A DNA stretch of 39,386 nt from Streptococcus danieliae (GTDB taxonomy: Bacteria; Bacillota; Bacilli; Lactobacillales; Streptococcaceae), in NCBI RefSeq assembly GCF_013415245.1, contig NZ_JACBXX010000104.1, positions 1 through 39,386 on the forward strand, written 5' to 3'. The first letter of the stretch is position 1; each line of letters opens with the position of its first letter. The position numbers and the translations under genes are program-made. The notes below the pieces were generated by a model. It was not told the origin of the DNA. It did no database searches and saw only the letters and a list, made by a program, of their open reading frames with translations. Shown in pieces: positions 24,936-32,881 of the stretch.

Positions 24936-25904
24936 ATGGAAACACTAGATAAATCTCTTTTACTGAACATGTTTCGTAAAATGGAAGAAATTCGTCGCAT
25001 GGACTTAAAAATTGCCCAACTGGTTAAAAAAGGAAAAGTTCCCGGTATGACCCACTTTTCTGTTGGGGAAGAAGCTGCCAATGTTGGGGCTATGATGGCC
25101 CTCAATCCCGATGACTTGATCACCTCCAACCACCGTGGTCACGGCCAAGCCATCGCAAAAGGCATCAATCTTAATGAAATGATGGCTGAAATCCTCGGGA
25201 AATACACCGGAACCTGTAAAGGGAAAGGGGGGTCCATGCACATTGCTGACCTGGATGCTGGAAACCTGGGGGCCAATGGAATTGTTGGGGGTGGTATGGG
25301 AATCGCCGTTGGTGCTGCCCTAACCCAACAAATGAAAGGAACTGACAAAATTGTTGTCTGCTTCTTTGGAGATGGGGCTACCAATGAGGGAGCCTTCCAC
25401 GAAGCGGTGAATATGGCCTCAATTTGGAAGTTACCAGTTATTTTTGCTTGTATCAACAATGGTTATGGAATCTCAGCAGATATCAAAAAAATGACCAATG
25501 TGGAGCATATTTATCAGCGGGCTACTGCCTACGGTATTCCAGGTATCTTTGTTGAAGATGGTAATAATATCTTGGATGTCTATAAAGGTTTCCAAGAAGC
25601 CGTTGCCCATGTTCGTTCTGGTAAAGGACCTGTTCTGATTGAAAGTGTAACCTATCGTTGGTTGGGACACTCCTCTTCTGACCCAGGTAAATACCGGACA
25701 CGTGAAGAAGTCGAAGAGTGGAAGAAAAAAGACCCCATTGAAAATCTACGGAAATACCTACTAGAGCAGCAGATTGCTAGTGCTGAGGAACTGGAAGCCA
25801 TTCAGGCAGAAGTTAAGGAACTGGTAGAAGAATCTGTTCGATTTGCTGAAAACAGCCCATTCCCACCCCTAGAATCAGCCTTTGAAGATGTTTATGCGGA
25901 GTAA
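24936..25904 (+). CDS. pdhA: Pyruvate (or acetoin) dehydrogenase E1 component, alpha subunit
   Basis: Thiamine-diphosphate subunit that decarboxylates the 2-oxo acid and, with E1 beta, transfers the acyl unit to lipoate. The 322-residue protein has HRGHGQAIAKG near 66-76 and the TPP-binding motif GDGATNEG...NN (145-152 and 174-175). The phosphorylation-loop-like RWLGHSSSDPGKYRTREE follows near 248-265. I start at the ATG at 24936 after GAGAAAGGG; the frame extends to a GTG at 24912 without a ribosome site. It heads an operon E1a-E1b-E2-E3-lplA. The streptococcal complex is often labelled acoA; pyruvate is the more likely substrate since no acetoin genes are present. Confidence 0.94.
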   Translation: METLDKSLLLNMFRKMEEIRRMDLKIAQLVKKGKVPGMTHFSVGEEAANVGAMMALNPDDLITSNHRGHGQAIAKGINLNEMMAEILGKYTGTCKGKGGSMHIADLDAGNLGANGIVGGGMGIAVGAALTQQMKGTDKIVVCFFGDGATNEGAFHEAVNMASIWKLPVIFACINNGYGISADIKKMTNVEHIYQRATAYGIPGIFVEDGNNILDVYKGFQEAVAHVRSGKGPVLIESVTYRWLGHSSSDPGKYRTREEVEEWKKKDPIENLRKYLLEQQIASAEELEAIQAEVKELVEESVRFAENSPFPPLESAFEDVYAE

Positions 25905-25920
25905 GAGAGGTACATCACAC

Positions 25921-26913
25921 ATGGAAACTAAATTAATGTCATTTCGGGATACCATTATCCTAGCTATGTCTGAAGAAATGCGTCGAGATCCAGATGTTTT
26001 CCTGATGGGAGAAGATGTCGGAATCTTTGGTGGCGATTTTGGAACTTCTGTCGGGATGTTAGAAGAATTTGGTCCCGAGCGGGTTCGCGATACGCCGATT
26101 TCAGAAGCAGCCATTTCTGGTGCTGCAGCGGGAGCTGCCATGACTGGGCTCCGTCCCATTGTCGATATGACCTTTATGGACTTTTCGGTCATCGCCATGG
26201 ATGCGATTGTCAACCAGGCTGCTAAGACCCGCTACATGTTTGGAGGCAAGGGCAAGGTGCCTATGACTGTCCGCTGTGCAGCCGGGAATGGTGTTGGCTC
26301 GGCAGCCCAGCACTCCCAATCCTTGGAGAGCTGGTTTACCCATATTCCAGGCTTGAAGGTCGTCGCTCCGGGAACCCCTGCCGATATGAAGGGGCTTCTT
26401 AAAGCCTCTATCCGCGATAATAACCCTGTTATTATCTTAGAGTACAAATCCGAATTTAACCAAAAAGGCGAGGTGCCGGTCGATCCTGAATATGTGATTC
26501 CTTTAGGTAAGGGGGAAATTAAAAGAGAAGGAACCGATGTCACCGTCGTAACCTATGGTAAAATGCTTCGGCGTGTTCTCCAGGCGGCAGAAGAGTTAGC
26601 TGAGGCTGGCGTGTCTGTTGAAGTCGTTGATCCACGGACCTTGGTGCCTCTGGATAAGGAAATCATCATCAATTCAGTCAAGAAAACAGGAAAAGTTGTT
26701 CTCGTCAACGATGCTCACAAAACAAGCGGTTTTATTGGGGAAATCTCTGCCATCATTGCTGAATCAGAGGCCTTTGATTATTTGGACGCACCAATTCGCC
26801 GCTGTGCGGGTGAAGACGTTCCAATGCCTTATGCTGCAAATCTTGAGAATGCGATGATTCCAACAGTTGAAAGCATTAAAGAAACCATTCTGAAAACCGT
26901 AAATAAAGAATAA
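25921..26913 (+). CDS. pdhB: Pyruvate (or acetoin) dehydrogenase E1 component, beta subunit
   Basis: A 330-residue transketolase-like subunit completing the E1 active site. MGEDVGIFGGDFGTS (about 22-36) carries the Glu that activates TPP, and DTPISEAAISGAAAGAAMTGLRP is the conserved following segment. DPRTLVPLDKEIIINSVKKTGKVVLV marks the C-terminal domain. The ATG at 25921 has AGAGAGGT upstream; the frame opens earlier inside E1 alpha but that part has no ribosome site. Seventeen-base spacing from E1 alpha supports one transcript. Confidence 0.95.
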   Translation: METKLMSFRDTIILAMSEEMRRDPDVFLMGEDVGIFGGDFGTSVGMLEEFGPERVRDTPISEAAISGAAAGAAMTGLRPIVDMTFMDFSVIAMDAIVNQAAKTRYMFGGKGKVPMTVRCAAGNGVGSAAQHSQSLESWFTHIPGLKVVAPGTPADMKGLLKASIRDNNPVIILEYKSEFNQKGEVPVDPEYVIPLGKGEIKREGTDVTVVTYGKMLRRVLQAAEELAEAGVSVEVVDPRTLVPLDKEIIINSVKKTGKVVLVNDAHKTSGFIGEISAIIAESEAFDYLDAPIRRCAGEDVPMPYAANLENAMIPTVESIKETILKTVNKE

Positions 26914-26922
26914 GGAGAAGCA

Positions 26923-27966
26923 ATGTCTGACGAAAAACTAAGAGCAACTCCTGCAGCTCGTAAATTAGCGGATCAATTGGGGATTAATCTCTATGATGTA
27001 GCTGGAACGGGAGCAAAAGGACGGGTCCATCAAGAAGATGTAGCGGACCATAAGAATGCCCATGTAGTCCGGATTTCACCTTTGGCAAAACGGATTGCCA
27101 TGGAACACAATATTGCTTGGCAAGAAATTCAGGGGCGGGGAGTCAATGGTAAAATTATGAAACAGGACATCTTGGCTCTGCTACCAGAGAATCTCGAAGA
27201 AGGAACCACCAAGTCTCCAGCTGTGATTGAAAAAGTCGAGGAAGTTCCAGATACACAAACCGAATGGGGAACGATTGAACGGATTCCAATGACACCGATG
27301 CGCAAAGTCATTGCCCAACGCATGGTCGATTCTTATCTCACTGCACCAACCTTTACCCTCAATTATGAGGTTGACATGACCGAGATGTTGGCCTTGCGTA
27401 AGAAGGTTCTGGATCCAATTATGGAAGAAACAGGCAAAAAGGTGACTGTAACCGACTTGATTTCACTAGCGGTGATCAAAACCTTGATGAAACACCCCTA
27501 CCTCAACTCTAGCTTGACCGAAGATGGTCAAACCATTATTACCCATGATTATGTGAATTTAGCCATGGCTGTAGGGATGGATGGTGGTCTCTTGACCCCG
27601 GTTGTCTTTAATGCCGAAAAACTCTCTCTCTCCCAGCTGGTTGTAGCCTTTAAAGATGTCATTGGTCGCGCGCTGGATATGAAACTAGCTCCAAGTGAAT
27701 TGCAAAATTCAACCTTTACCATCAGTAATCTGGGGATGTTTGGCGTCCAATCCTTTGGTCCTATCATCAACCAACCCAACTCAGCGATTCTTGGTGTGAG
27801 TGCAACAATTGAGAAGCCAGTCGCCTTAAATGGTGAAGTGGTTATCCGCCCGATGATGAGCCTTGGTCTCACAATTGACCACCGTGTCGTAGATGGGATG
27901 GCAGGGGCTAAATTTATGAAAGACTTGAAAGCTCTGATTGAGAACCCTATTTCAATGTTAATTTAG
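26923..27966 (+). CDS. pdhC: Dihydrolipoamide acetyltransferase (E2) without lipoyl domain
   Basis: Core acyltransferase of the complex. The 347-residue protein opens directly with two peripheral-subunit-binding-like domains (about 6-42, RATPAARKLADQLGINLYDV; and 51-87, RISPLAKRIAMEHNIAWQEI) and then the catalytic domain (about 115-347) with the active His320 in DHRVVDG. There is no N-terminal lipoyl domain and no DKA/DKV lipoyl-lysine motif anywhere in it. The nearby E3 carries one instead. To my knowledge the pneumococcal enzyme has the same arrangement, so this is a lineage trait, not truncation; AAGGAG precedes the ATG. Shortness relative to ordinary E2 (over 400 residues) is explained by the missing lipoyl domain. 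Confidence 0.94.
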   Translation: MSDEKLRATPAARKLADQLGINLYDVAGTGAKGRVHQEDVADHKNAHVVRISPLAKRIAMEHNIAWQEIQGRGVNGKIMKQDILALLPENLEEGTTKSPAVIEKVEEVPDTQTEWGTIERIPMTPMRKVIAQRMVDSYLTAPTFTLNYEVDMTEMLALRKKVLDPIMEETGKKVTVTDLISLAVIKTLMKHPYLNSSLTEDGQTIITHDYVNLAMAVGMDGGLLTPVVFNAEKLSLSQLVVAFKDVIGRALDMKLAPSELQNSTFTISNLGMFGVQSFGPIINQPNSAILGVSATIEKPVALNGEVVIRPMMSLGLTIDHRVVDGMAGAKFMKDLKALIENPISMLI

Positions 27967-27978
27967 AAGGAGTAAAGA

Positions 27979-29679
27979 ATGGCCTTAGAAGTAATTATGC
28001 CTAAAGCCGGTGTCGATATGACCGAAGGTCAAATCGTCCAGTGGAATAAAAAAGTAGGAGAATTTGTCAAAGAAGGGGAAATTCTTCTGGAAATCATGAC
28101 TGACAAGGTCAGCATGGAATTAGAAGCTGAAGAGGATGGCTACCTCATCGCTATTTTGAAAGGCGACGGGGAAACGGTACCAGTCACAGAAGTCATCGGT
28201 TATCTCGGAGCCGAAGGTGAAAATATTCCAACAGCTTCTGCAGCCGCTCCAGTTGCGGATAGTCCTAGTGCAGCTCCAGCTCAGGAAGATTCGAGCAAGA
28301 GTGATGCTGCTTATGACATTGTTGTAATCGGTGGTGGTCCTGCCGGATATGTAGCTGCCATTAAGGCTTCTCAATTAGGTGGTAAGGTAGCCTTGGTTGA
28401 GAAAACAGCTCTTGGTGGAACCTGTCTGAACCGTGGCTGTATCCCAACCAAAACCTATCTCCACAATGCTGAGATCATTGAAAGTTTGGGACATGCCGCT
28501 GACCGTGGAATCATGGTTGAAAATCCAAATTTCACTGTCGACATGGACAAGGTTGTCGCTACCAAAGATAAGGTCGTTGCTACACTGGTTGGCGGTGTTG
28601 GTGGCCTCATGCGTTCTTACGGAGTCGATGTTCACATGGGTGTCGGAACCATCACCAAAGATAAAAATGTCTTGGTTGATGGAAGCACGCTCCTTGAGAC
28701 CAAAAAGATTATCCTAGCTGGTGGTTCCAAAGTAAGCAAAATTAACGTACCGGGTATGGAATCTGAGCTTGTTATGACGAGTGATGATATTCTGAACCTC
28801 AAGGAAGTTCCAGAACACCTGGTTGTTATTGGTGGCGGAGTCGTCGGAATCGAATTGGGACAAGCCTTTATGACTTATGGCTCGAAGGTTACTGTTATCG
28901 AAATGACCGATCGCATTGTCCCAGCTATGGATAAGGAAATTTCGAAGAGTCTACGTCTCATCTTGGAACGCAAAGGCATGACCATCCATACTGAAACCAA
29001 ACTTGAAGAAATCATTGAAGAAAATGGTAAACTGCGGATCAAGGTCGCTGGTCAAGACGATATCCTAGCTGATAAAGCCCTTCTTTCAATCGGACGGGTT
29101 CCAGACTTGGAAGGTATGGGAGAAGTTAACTTTGACCTAGAAAATGGCCGTATCAAGGTCAATGAATACATGGAAACCTCTGTGGCAGGTGTTTATGCTC
29201 CTGGGGACATCAATGGAACCAAGATGTTGGCGCATGCGGCTTTCCGGATGGGAGAAGTGGCCGCAGAAAACGCCCTAAAAGGCAACCATGTGGTAGCTAA
29301 GTTGAACCTTACACCAGCTGCTATCTATACCCTACCTGAAGTCGCTGCGGTTGGTTTGACCGAAGAACAGGCGCGTGAAAAATATGATGTAGCTATCGGT
29401 AAATTTAATTTTGGAGCCAATGGTCGTGCGATCGCTTCTGATGCCGCCCAAGGCTTTGTAAAAGTCATTGCTGATAAGAAATATGGAGAAGTTCTAGGGG
29501 TTCATATTATTGGTCCAGCTGCAGCCGAATTGATCAATGAAGCCTCTACCATTATTGAAATGGAGATCACCGTGGAAGAAGTTCTTAAAACCATCCATGG
29601 CCACCCAACTTACTCAGAAGTCATGTATGAAGCCTTTGCAGATGTCCTCAATCTAGCTGTACATGCTCCCAAGAAATAG
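27979..29679 (+). CDS. pdhD: Dihydrolipoamide dehydrogenase (E3) with N-terminal lipoyl domain
   Basis: Reoxidises dihydrolipoyl groups with NAD+. At 566 residues it is about 100 longer than standard E3 because of an N-terminal lipoyl domain (1-80) with Lys43 in TDKVSME as lipoylation site, and an Ala/Pro/Ser linker (about 84-110). The flavoprotein part starts DIVVIGGGPAGYVAAI, has the redox disulphide Cys149/Cys154 in GGTCLNRGCIPTK, an NAD-binding VVIGGGVVGIELG near 276-288 and the active-site His in HGHPTYSE. It is the only lipoyl domain encoded in this operon, so it must serve E1 and E2. AAGGAG precedes the ATG. Confidence 0.96.
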   Translation: MALEVIMPKAGVDMTEGQIVQWNKKVGEFVKEGEILLEIMTDKVSMELEAEEDGYLIAILKGDGETVPVTEVIGYLGAEGENIPTASAAAPVADSPSAAPAQEDSSKSDAAYDIVVIGGGPAGYVAAIKASQLGGKVALVEKTALGGTCLNRGCIPTKTYLHNAEIIESLGHAADRGIMVENPNFTVDMDKVVATKDKVVATLVGGVGGLMRSYGVDVHMGVGTITKDKNVLVDGSTLLETKKIILAGGSKVSKINVPGMESELVMTSDDILNLKEVPEHLVVIGGGVVGIELGQAFMTYGSKVTVIEMTDRIVPAMDKEISKSLRLILERKGMTIHTETKLEEIIEENGKLRIKVAGQDDILADKALLSIGRVPDLEGMGEVNFDLENGRIKVNEYMETSVAGVYAPGDINGTKMLAHAAFRMGEVAAENALKGNHVVAKLNLTPAAIYTLPEVAAVGLTEEQAREKYDVAIGKFNFGANGRAIASDAAQGFVKVIADKKYGEVLGVHIIGPAAAELINEASTIIEMEITVEEVLKTIHGHPTYSEVMYEAFADVLNLAVHAPKK

Positions 29680-29687
29680 GAGATTTC

Positions 29688-30677
29688 ATGAAATACATTG
29701 TTAACGAAAGCAACGACACCGCTTTTAATATCGCTCTGGAAGAGTATGCCTTCAAGCAAATGCTGGATGAAGATATGATTTTCATCCTCTGGATTAACAA
29801 GCCGTCCATCATCGTCGGCCGTCACCAAAATACCATTGAAGAAATTAACCGAGACTATGTTCGGGAAAATGATATTGAGGTTGTCCGCCGAATCAGTGGT
29901 GGTGGCGCTGTTTACCATGATTACAACAACCTCAATTACACCATCATCTCCAATGAGAATCAAGACAAACTCTTTGATTTCAAGAGTTTCTCGATCCCAG
30001 TCATCAATACCCTGGCAGAACTAGGGGTCAAGGCCGAGTTTACCGGTCGTAATGACTTAGAAATTGATGGTAAGAAATTTGGTGGTAATGCCCAAGCTTA
30101 TATCAAGGGACGGATTATGCACCATGGAGCCTTGCTCTTTGATGTAGACCTCTCAGTCCTCAGCAAGGCCCTACAAGTTTCTAAACATAAAATCGAATCT
30201 AAAGGAGTAAAATCCGTTCGGGCGCGTGTGACCAACATTGTTGATGAGCTTGAAGAGAAAATTTCAGTTCTGGAATTCCGTGATCTACTACTAGATTACA
30301 TGAAAAAAGAATATCCGGAAATGACCGAATACACTTTCTCAGACGCTGAACTGGAAGAAATTCGCCGAAACCGCGATGCAAAATTTGGCAATTGGGATTG
30401 GAACTACGGTAAATCCCCAGCCTACAACATCCGTCGGACCATTAAATTCCCAAGTGGTTTGATTGATGCCTACGTCAATGTCGTTGATTCACGTATTGAT
30501 AGCCTCAAAATTTACGGAGACTTCTTCGGAATTGAGGACGTAGTGGCAGTAGAAGAGGCTTTAATCGGCCTGGCCTATGAAAGAGATGTTGTCCTTGCCA
30601 GACTCCAAGAATTGGATCTTGGCCGCTACTTCGCTGGTATCTCTTCCCAAGAAATTGCAGAAGCGATTGTAGAGTAG
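29688..30677 (+). CDS. lplA: Lipoate-protein ligase A
   Basis: Attaches lipoate to lipoyl-domain lysines using ATP, here presumably Lys43 of the adjacent E3. The 329-residue protein has the substrate-binding RRISGGGAVYHDYNNLNYTII (about 65-85), RNDLEIDGKKFGGNAQ (about 119-134) and GAL(L)FDVDLS, then a C-terminal accessory domain. This is the full-length LplA type. AGGAG precedes the ATG, eight bases after the E3 stop. It ends the operon just before a bidirectional terminator shared with xerS. Confidence 0.95.
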   Translation: MKYIVNESNDTAFNIALEEYAFKQMLDEDMIFILWINKPSIIVGRHQNTIEEINRDYVRENDIEVVRRISGGGAVYHDYNNLNYTIISNENQDKLFDFKSFSIPVINTLAELGVKAEFTGRNDLEIDGKKFGGNAQAYIKGRIMHHGALLFDVDLSVLSKALQVSKHKIESKGVKSVRARVTNIVDELEEKISVLEFRDLLLDYMKKEYPEMTEYTFSDAELEEIRRNRDAKFGNWDWNYGKSPAYNIRRTIKFPSGLIDAYVNVVDSRIDSLKIYGDFFGIEDVVAVEEALIGLAYERDVVLARLQELDLGRYFAGISSQEIAEAIVE

Positions 30678-30704
30678 GACTAGTAAGCAGCTATAATGAA
30701 TGAC

Positions 30705-30738
30705 AAAAATGCCTTAGAGTTTATCTAAGGCATTTTTT
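30705..30738. terminator. Bidirectional terminator between lplA and xerS
   Basis: AAAAATGCCTTA pairs with TAAGGCATTTTT around a short loop, T-run on the + side and A-run on the other. The xerS stop codon lies within the stem. Confidence 0.9.
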
Positions 30739-31784
30739 TGTTCTTCGTCGACAATATGGGTATAGAGATCTGTAACCTGGGTGCTGGCATGGCCCAATTG
30801 GTGGCTAACCAAAACTTGAGATTTGGTAGCATCATAGAGCCTAGTCGCCAGAGTGTGGCGTAGTTTATGGGGAGTGACTCGAATTTTAAAGGATTCTGAA
30901 TACTTAGCAACCATTTTTTCAATACTAGAAGCATCCATCCGATTGGCTTGACCGCGGTATTCACTTAAAAAAAGTGCCAGATTCTGTTTTTCAGGCTTGT
31001 AACGTTTATCACGAATTTCTAAATATTGTAGTAAATAGGGTTTGGCAAAGCCCGCAATAGGAACGGCATCCCGTCGTCCACCTTTCCGAGTGACCTCAGC
31101 AATCATCATCTGAACATTGAGGTCCCGTACATCTAGGTTAACCGCTTCAGATAAACGGATTCCCGAAGCCAGTAGCAGGGCTATCAAAGCTAAATCCCGC
31201 TCTTTATTTTTTTCATAGGAGCTGAGGGCGCGTTTGGACAGTTGTTTGGGATAATCATCCTCAATGTGGCGAAGAAATCCCTCAGTCTCATCCCCTAAAA
31301 AGAGCTTTTGCTTAATGGTTTCCGCCCGGGCCGCCAAAGTTTCCTTTTTCTTTTTTGTAGCAACCTTTTTCATGACATTGCGGTAGAAATAAGGTTCGCC
31401 TTGCTCATTTTCAACCTCCTCGGTTAAAAATTTAAAGAGGCTTGAGAGAGCCGAGAGGGTCCGGTTAATGGTTGTTTGTGACAAGCCGGTCTTGGTCGAA
31501 TTGGCATTCAACAAGGGACGTTCACGCAGGTACAAAACAAAGGCCTCTAAATCTTTTTTGGATAGATACTCCAGGGTTTCAATGGGAATTTCCTTGATTT
31601 CTGCAACCGAAACCAAATCGGTCTCCATCAACCAGGAAAAAAATCGCTGGTATTCTTTTAGATATTCGTATAAGGTTGGAAAACTATAAGGAACCGTTAA
31701 CTTGGATTGGTAATACTCCAAAACGTACCAGGGCATAACCTGTTTTAAATCTTCAATTTTTTCTAGTAATAATTCACGACGCAT
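30714..31784 (-). CDS. xerS: Site-specific tyrosine recombinase XerS
   Basis: Single recombinase that resolves chromosome dimers at dif_SL in streptococci and lactococci, in place of XerC/XerD. The 356-residue protein has an N-terminal SAM-like DNA-binding domain and a catalytic domain with Arg210 (ASGIRLSE), Lys234 (RKGG), His306/Arg309 (HKLRH), His332 (HQLGH) and nucleophile Tyr341 (DLYTHI). The start is the ATG at 31784 with GGAGGT just upstream; the open frame to 31883 runs through the dif site and is not coding. Its recombination site lies about 50 bases upstream of the start. Confidence 0.97.
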   Translation of the reverse strand: MRRELLLEKIEDLKQVMPWYVLEYYQSKLTVPYSFPTLYEYLKEYQRFFSWLMETDLVSVAEIKEIPIETLEYLSKKDLEAFVLYLRERPLLNANSTKTGLSQTTINRTLSALSSLFKFLTEEVENEQGEPYFYRNVMKKVATKKKKETLAARAETIKQKLFLGDETEGFLRHIEDDYPKQLSKRALSSYEKNKERDLALIALLLASGIRLSEAVNLDVRDLNVQMMIAEVTRKGGRRDAVPIAGFAKPYLLQYLEIRDKRYKPEKQNLALFLSEYRGQANRMDASSIEKMVAKYSESFKIRVTPHKLRHTLATRLYDATKSQVLVSHQLGHASTQVTDLYTHIVDEEQKNALDKL

Positions 31785-31832
31785 AAGCACCTCCAAATTC
31801 TCTAATAGTAGTGTATCAAAGACAAAAACTTT

Positions 31833-31863
31833 TTTCAAGAAAATTACAGTTTTTCGGAAAGAT
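31833..31863 (-). other. dif_SL chromosome dimer resolution site
   Basis: Thirty-one bases just upstream of xerS. On the minus strand the half-sites are TCTTTCCGAAAAACT and AATTTTCTTGAAA around a short central spacer. This matches the form of the single-recombinase dif_SL as I remember it, and the position immediately 5' of xerS is the conserved one. It marks the replication terminus. Confidence 0.85.
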
Positions 31864-32069
31864 GTTATTGATTGAACTGCCAACCACTTTTGAAGGCTAA
31901 TCTCATAGACTCTTTATAAAACCCTTGGTAGGCTGAAAATACTCTTACTTGCTGCCTGAAAATCTTTTTAAAGCATTGACTATTCACACAAAGTCACTCG
32001 AAGAATTTTAGCTTCATACTTTTTTGACTCATGAATTCTCTAAAACAAATTTATGTTAAACAAAGTCTA
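31864..32069. other. Non-coding gap between dif and ldcB terminator
   Basis: About 200 AT-rich bases with no ORF of note, no recognisable RNA gene and no repeat that I can see. Confidence 0.5.
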
Positions 32070-32100
32070 CCAGATAGCCTAAAATTTTCAGACTATCTGG
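32070..32100 (-). terminator. Probable terminator after the carboxypeptidase gene
   Basis: CCAGATAG and CTATCTGG form a perfect 8-bp stem with a 15-base loop, just past the stop on the minus strand. The following tract (TAGACTTTGTTT) is only moderately T-rich. Confidence 0.6.
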
Positions 32101-32110
32101 TGAAGTCTTG

Positions 32111-32794
32111 TTAATCTTCATAATCTCCACCCGGCACCTCAAAGTATTCTTCCAGGCTTAAACCAGATTTGGCAATCTTTTGGGCTTCTGAGCCAATATA
32201 CCGAATATGCCAACTTTCTGCTGTGTAACCGGTGATTTCTTCCTTGTCCTCTGTATAACGGACAATAAAACCATAATCTGCAGCATGCTCACGTAGCCAC
32301 TGGCTGGCTTTAGCTTCGGTCAAAAGATTGCCTGCTGTATCAATAAGATCATAGGCTAGACCTGTTTGGTGTTCACTATAGCCAGGTCGGGCTGAATAAC
32401 GATCGGCTTCAGCCTGCCCATCTTGAGCAACATAATTTTGATATAGTTGACTTTGGTTCTCATAAGAACGATAGCCGCTATAATGGTCGCTGATTGGGAA
32501 ACCTTCCTCCTGCATGGCTGTAACCAGCTGCCTAAAAGCGGATTGAGCTTCGGGGTCTTCTCCAGGAGCATAGTTGGCAGCTAGAGGATGTTTTTTATTA
32601 ACGATAATAATCTCCTGGCCATCAGCTCCTTGAACACTGTAGTAACTTCCTTGGTAACGAAGCTTGTTTGCTTTCTGTTCCTTTCTCACGGATTGCTGTT
32701 CTGGATTTTCGGTAGCCTTCTTTTGGGCTTTTTGGCCACAGGCTACTAAAGCCAGAGCCATACAGGCTAAGGCTAGCCATTTCTTTCCTTTCAT
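32111..32794 (-). CDS. ldcB: LD-carboxypeptidase-like lipoprotein (LdcB/DacB, VanY-type)
   Basis: A 227-residue surface lipoprotein: signal peptide MKGKKWLALACMALALVAC ending in a lipobox (LVAC), an Ala/Gln/Lys-rich linker, then a peptidase M15/VanY domain. The zinc and catalytic residues are expected in SGYRSYENQSQLY, the His/Asp of GYSEHQTGLAYDL, and WHIRYIG near the end. In pneumococcus the homologue trims the terminal D-Ala from tetrapeptide stems, so a role in cell-wall remodelling is likely. The start is the ATG at 32794 (AAAGGAGG upstream); the longer frame to 32848 would spoil the signal peptide. Confidence 0.92.
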   Translation of the reverse strand: MKGKKWLALACMALALVACGQKAQKKATENPEQQSVRKEQKANKLRYQGSYYSVQGADGQEIIIVNKKHPLAANYAPGEDPEAQSAFRQLVTAMQEEGFPISDHYSGYRSYENQSQLYQNYVAQDGQAEADRYSARPGYSEHQTGLAYDLIDTAGNLLTEAKASQWLREHAADYGFIVRYTEDKEEITGYTAESWHIRYIGSEAQKIAKSGLSLEEYFEVPGGDYED

Positions 32795-32836
32795 TGAATC
32801 CTCCTTTGTGTTGGACTTCACATGTATAGAAATGCT

Positions 32837-32878
32837 AGAAAAACTCAAGGTTGTTGGGCATGAACCTTGAGTTTTTCT
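32837..32878. terminator. Terminator after ffh
   Basis: A 16-bp perfect stem, AGAAAAACTCAAGGTT with AACCTTGAGTTTTTCT, ten-base loop. It follows the ffh stop on the minus strand, and separates ffh from the carboxypeptidase gene. Confidence 0.9.
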
Positions 32879-32881
32879 GCT

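Noticed and set aside
31785-31883. N-terminal extension of xerS
   Set aside because: The frame is open, but this part overlaps the dif site, and the strong GGAGGT lies just before the ATG at 31784.
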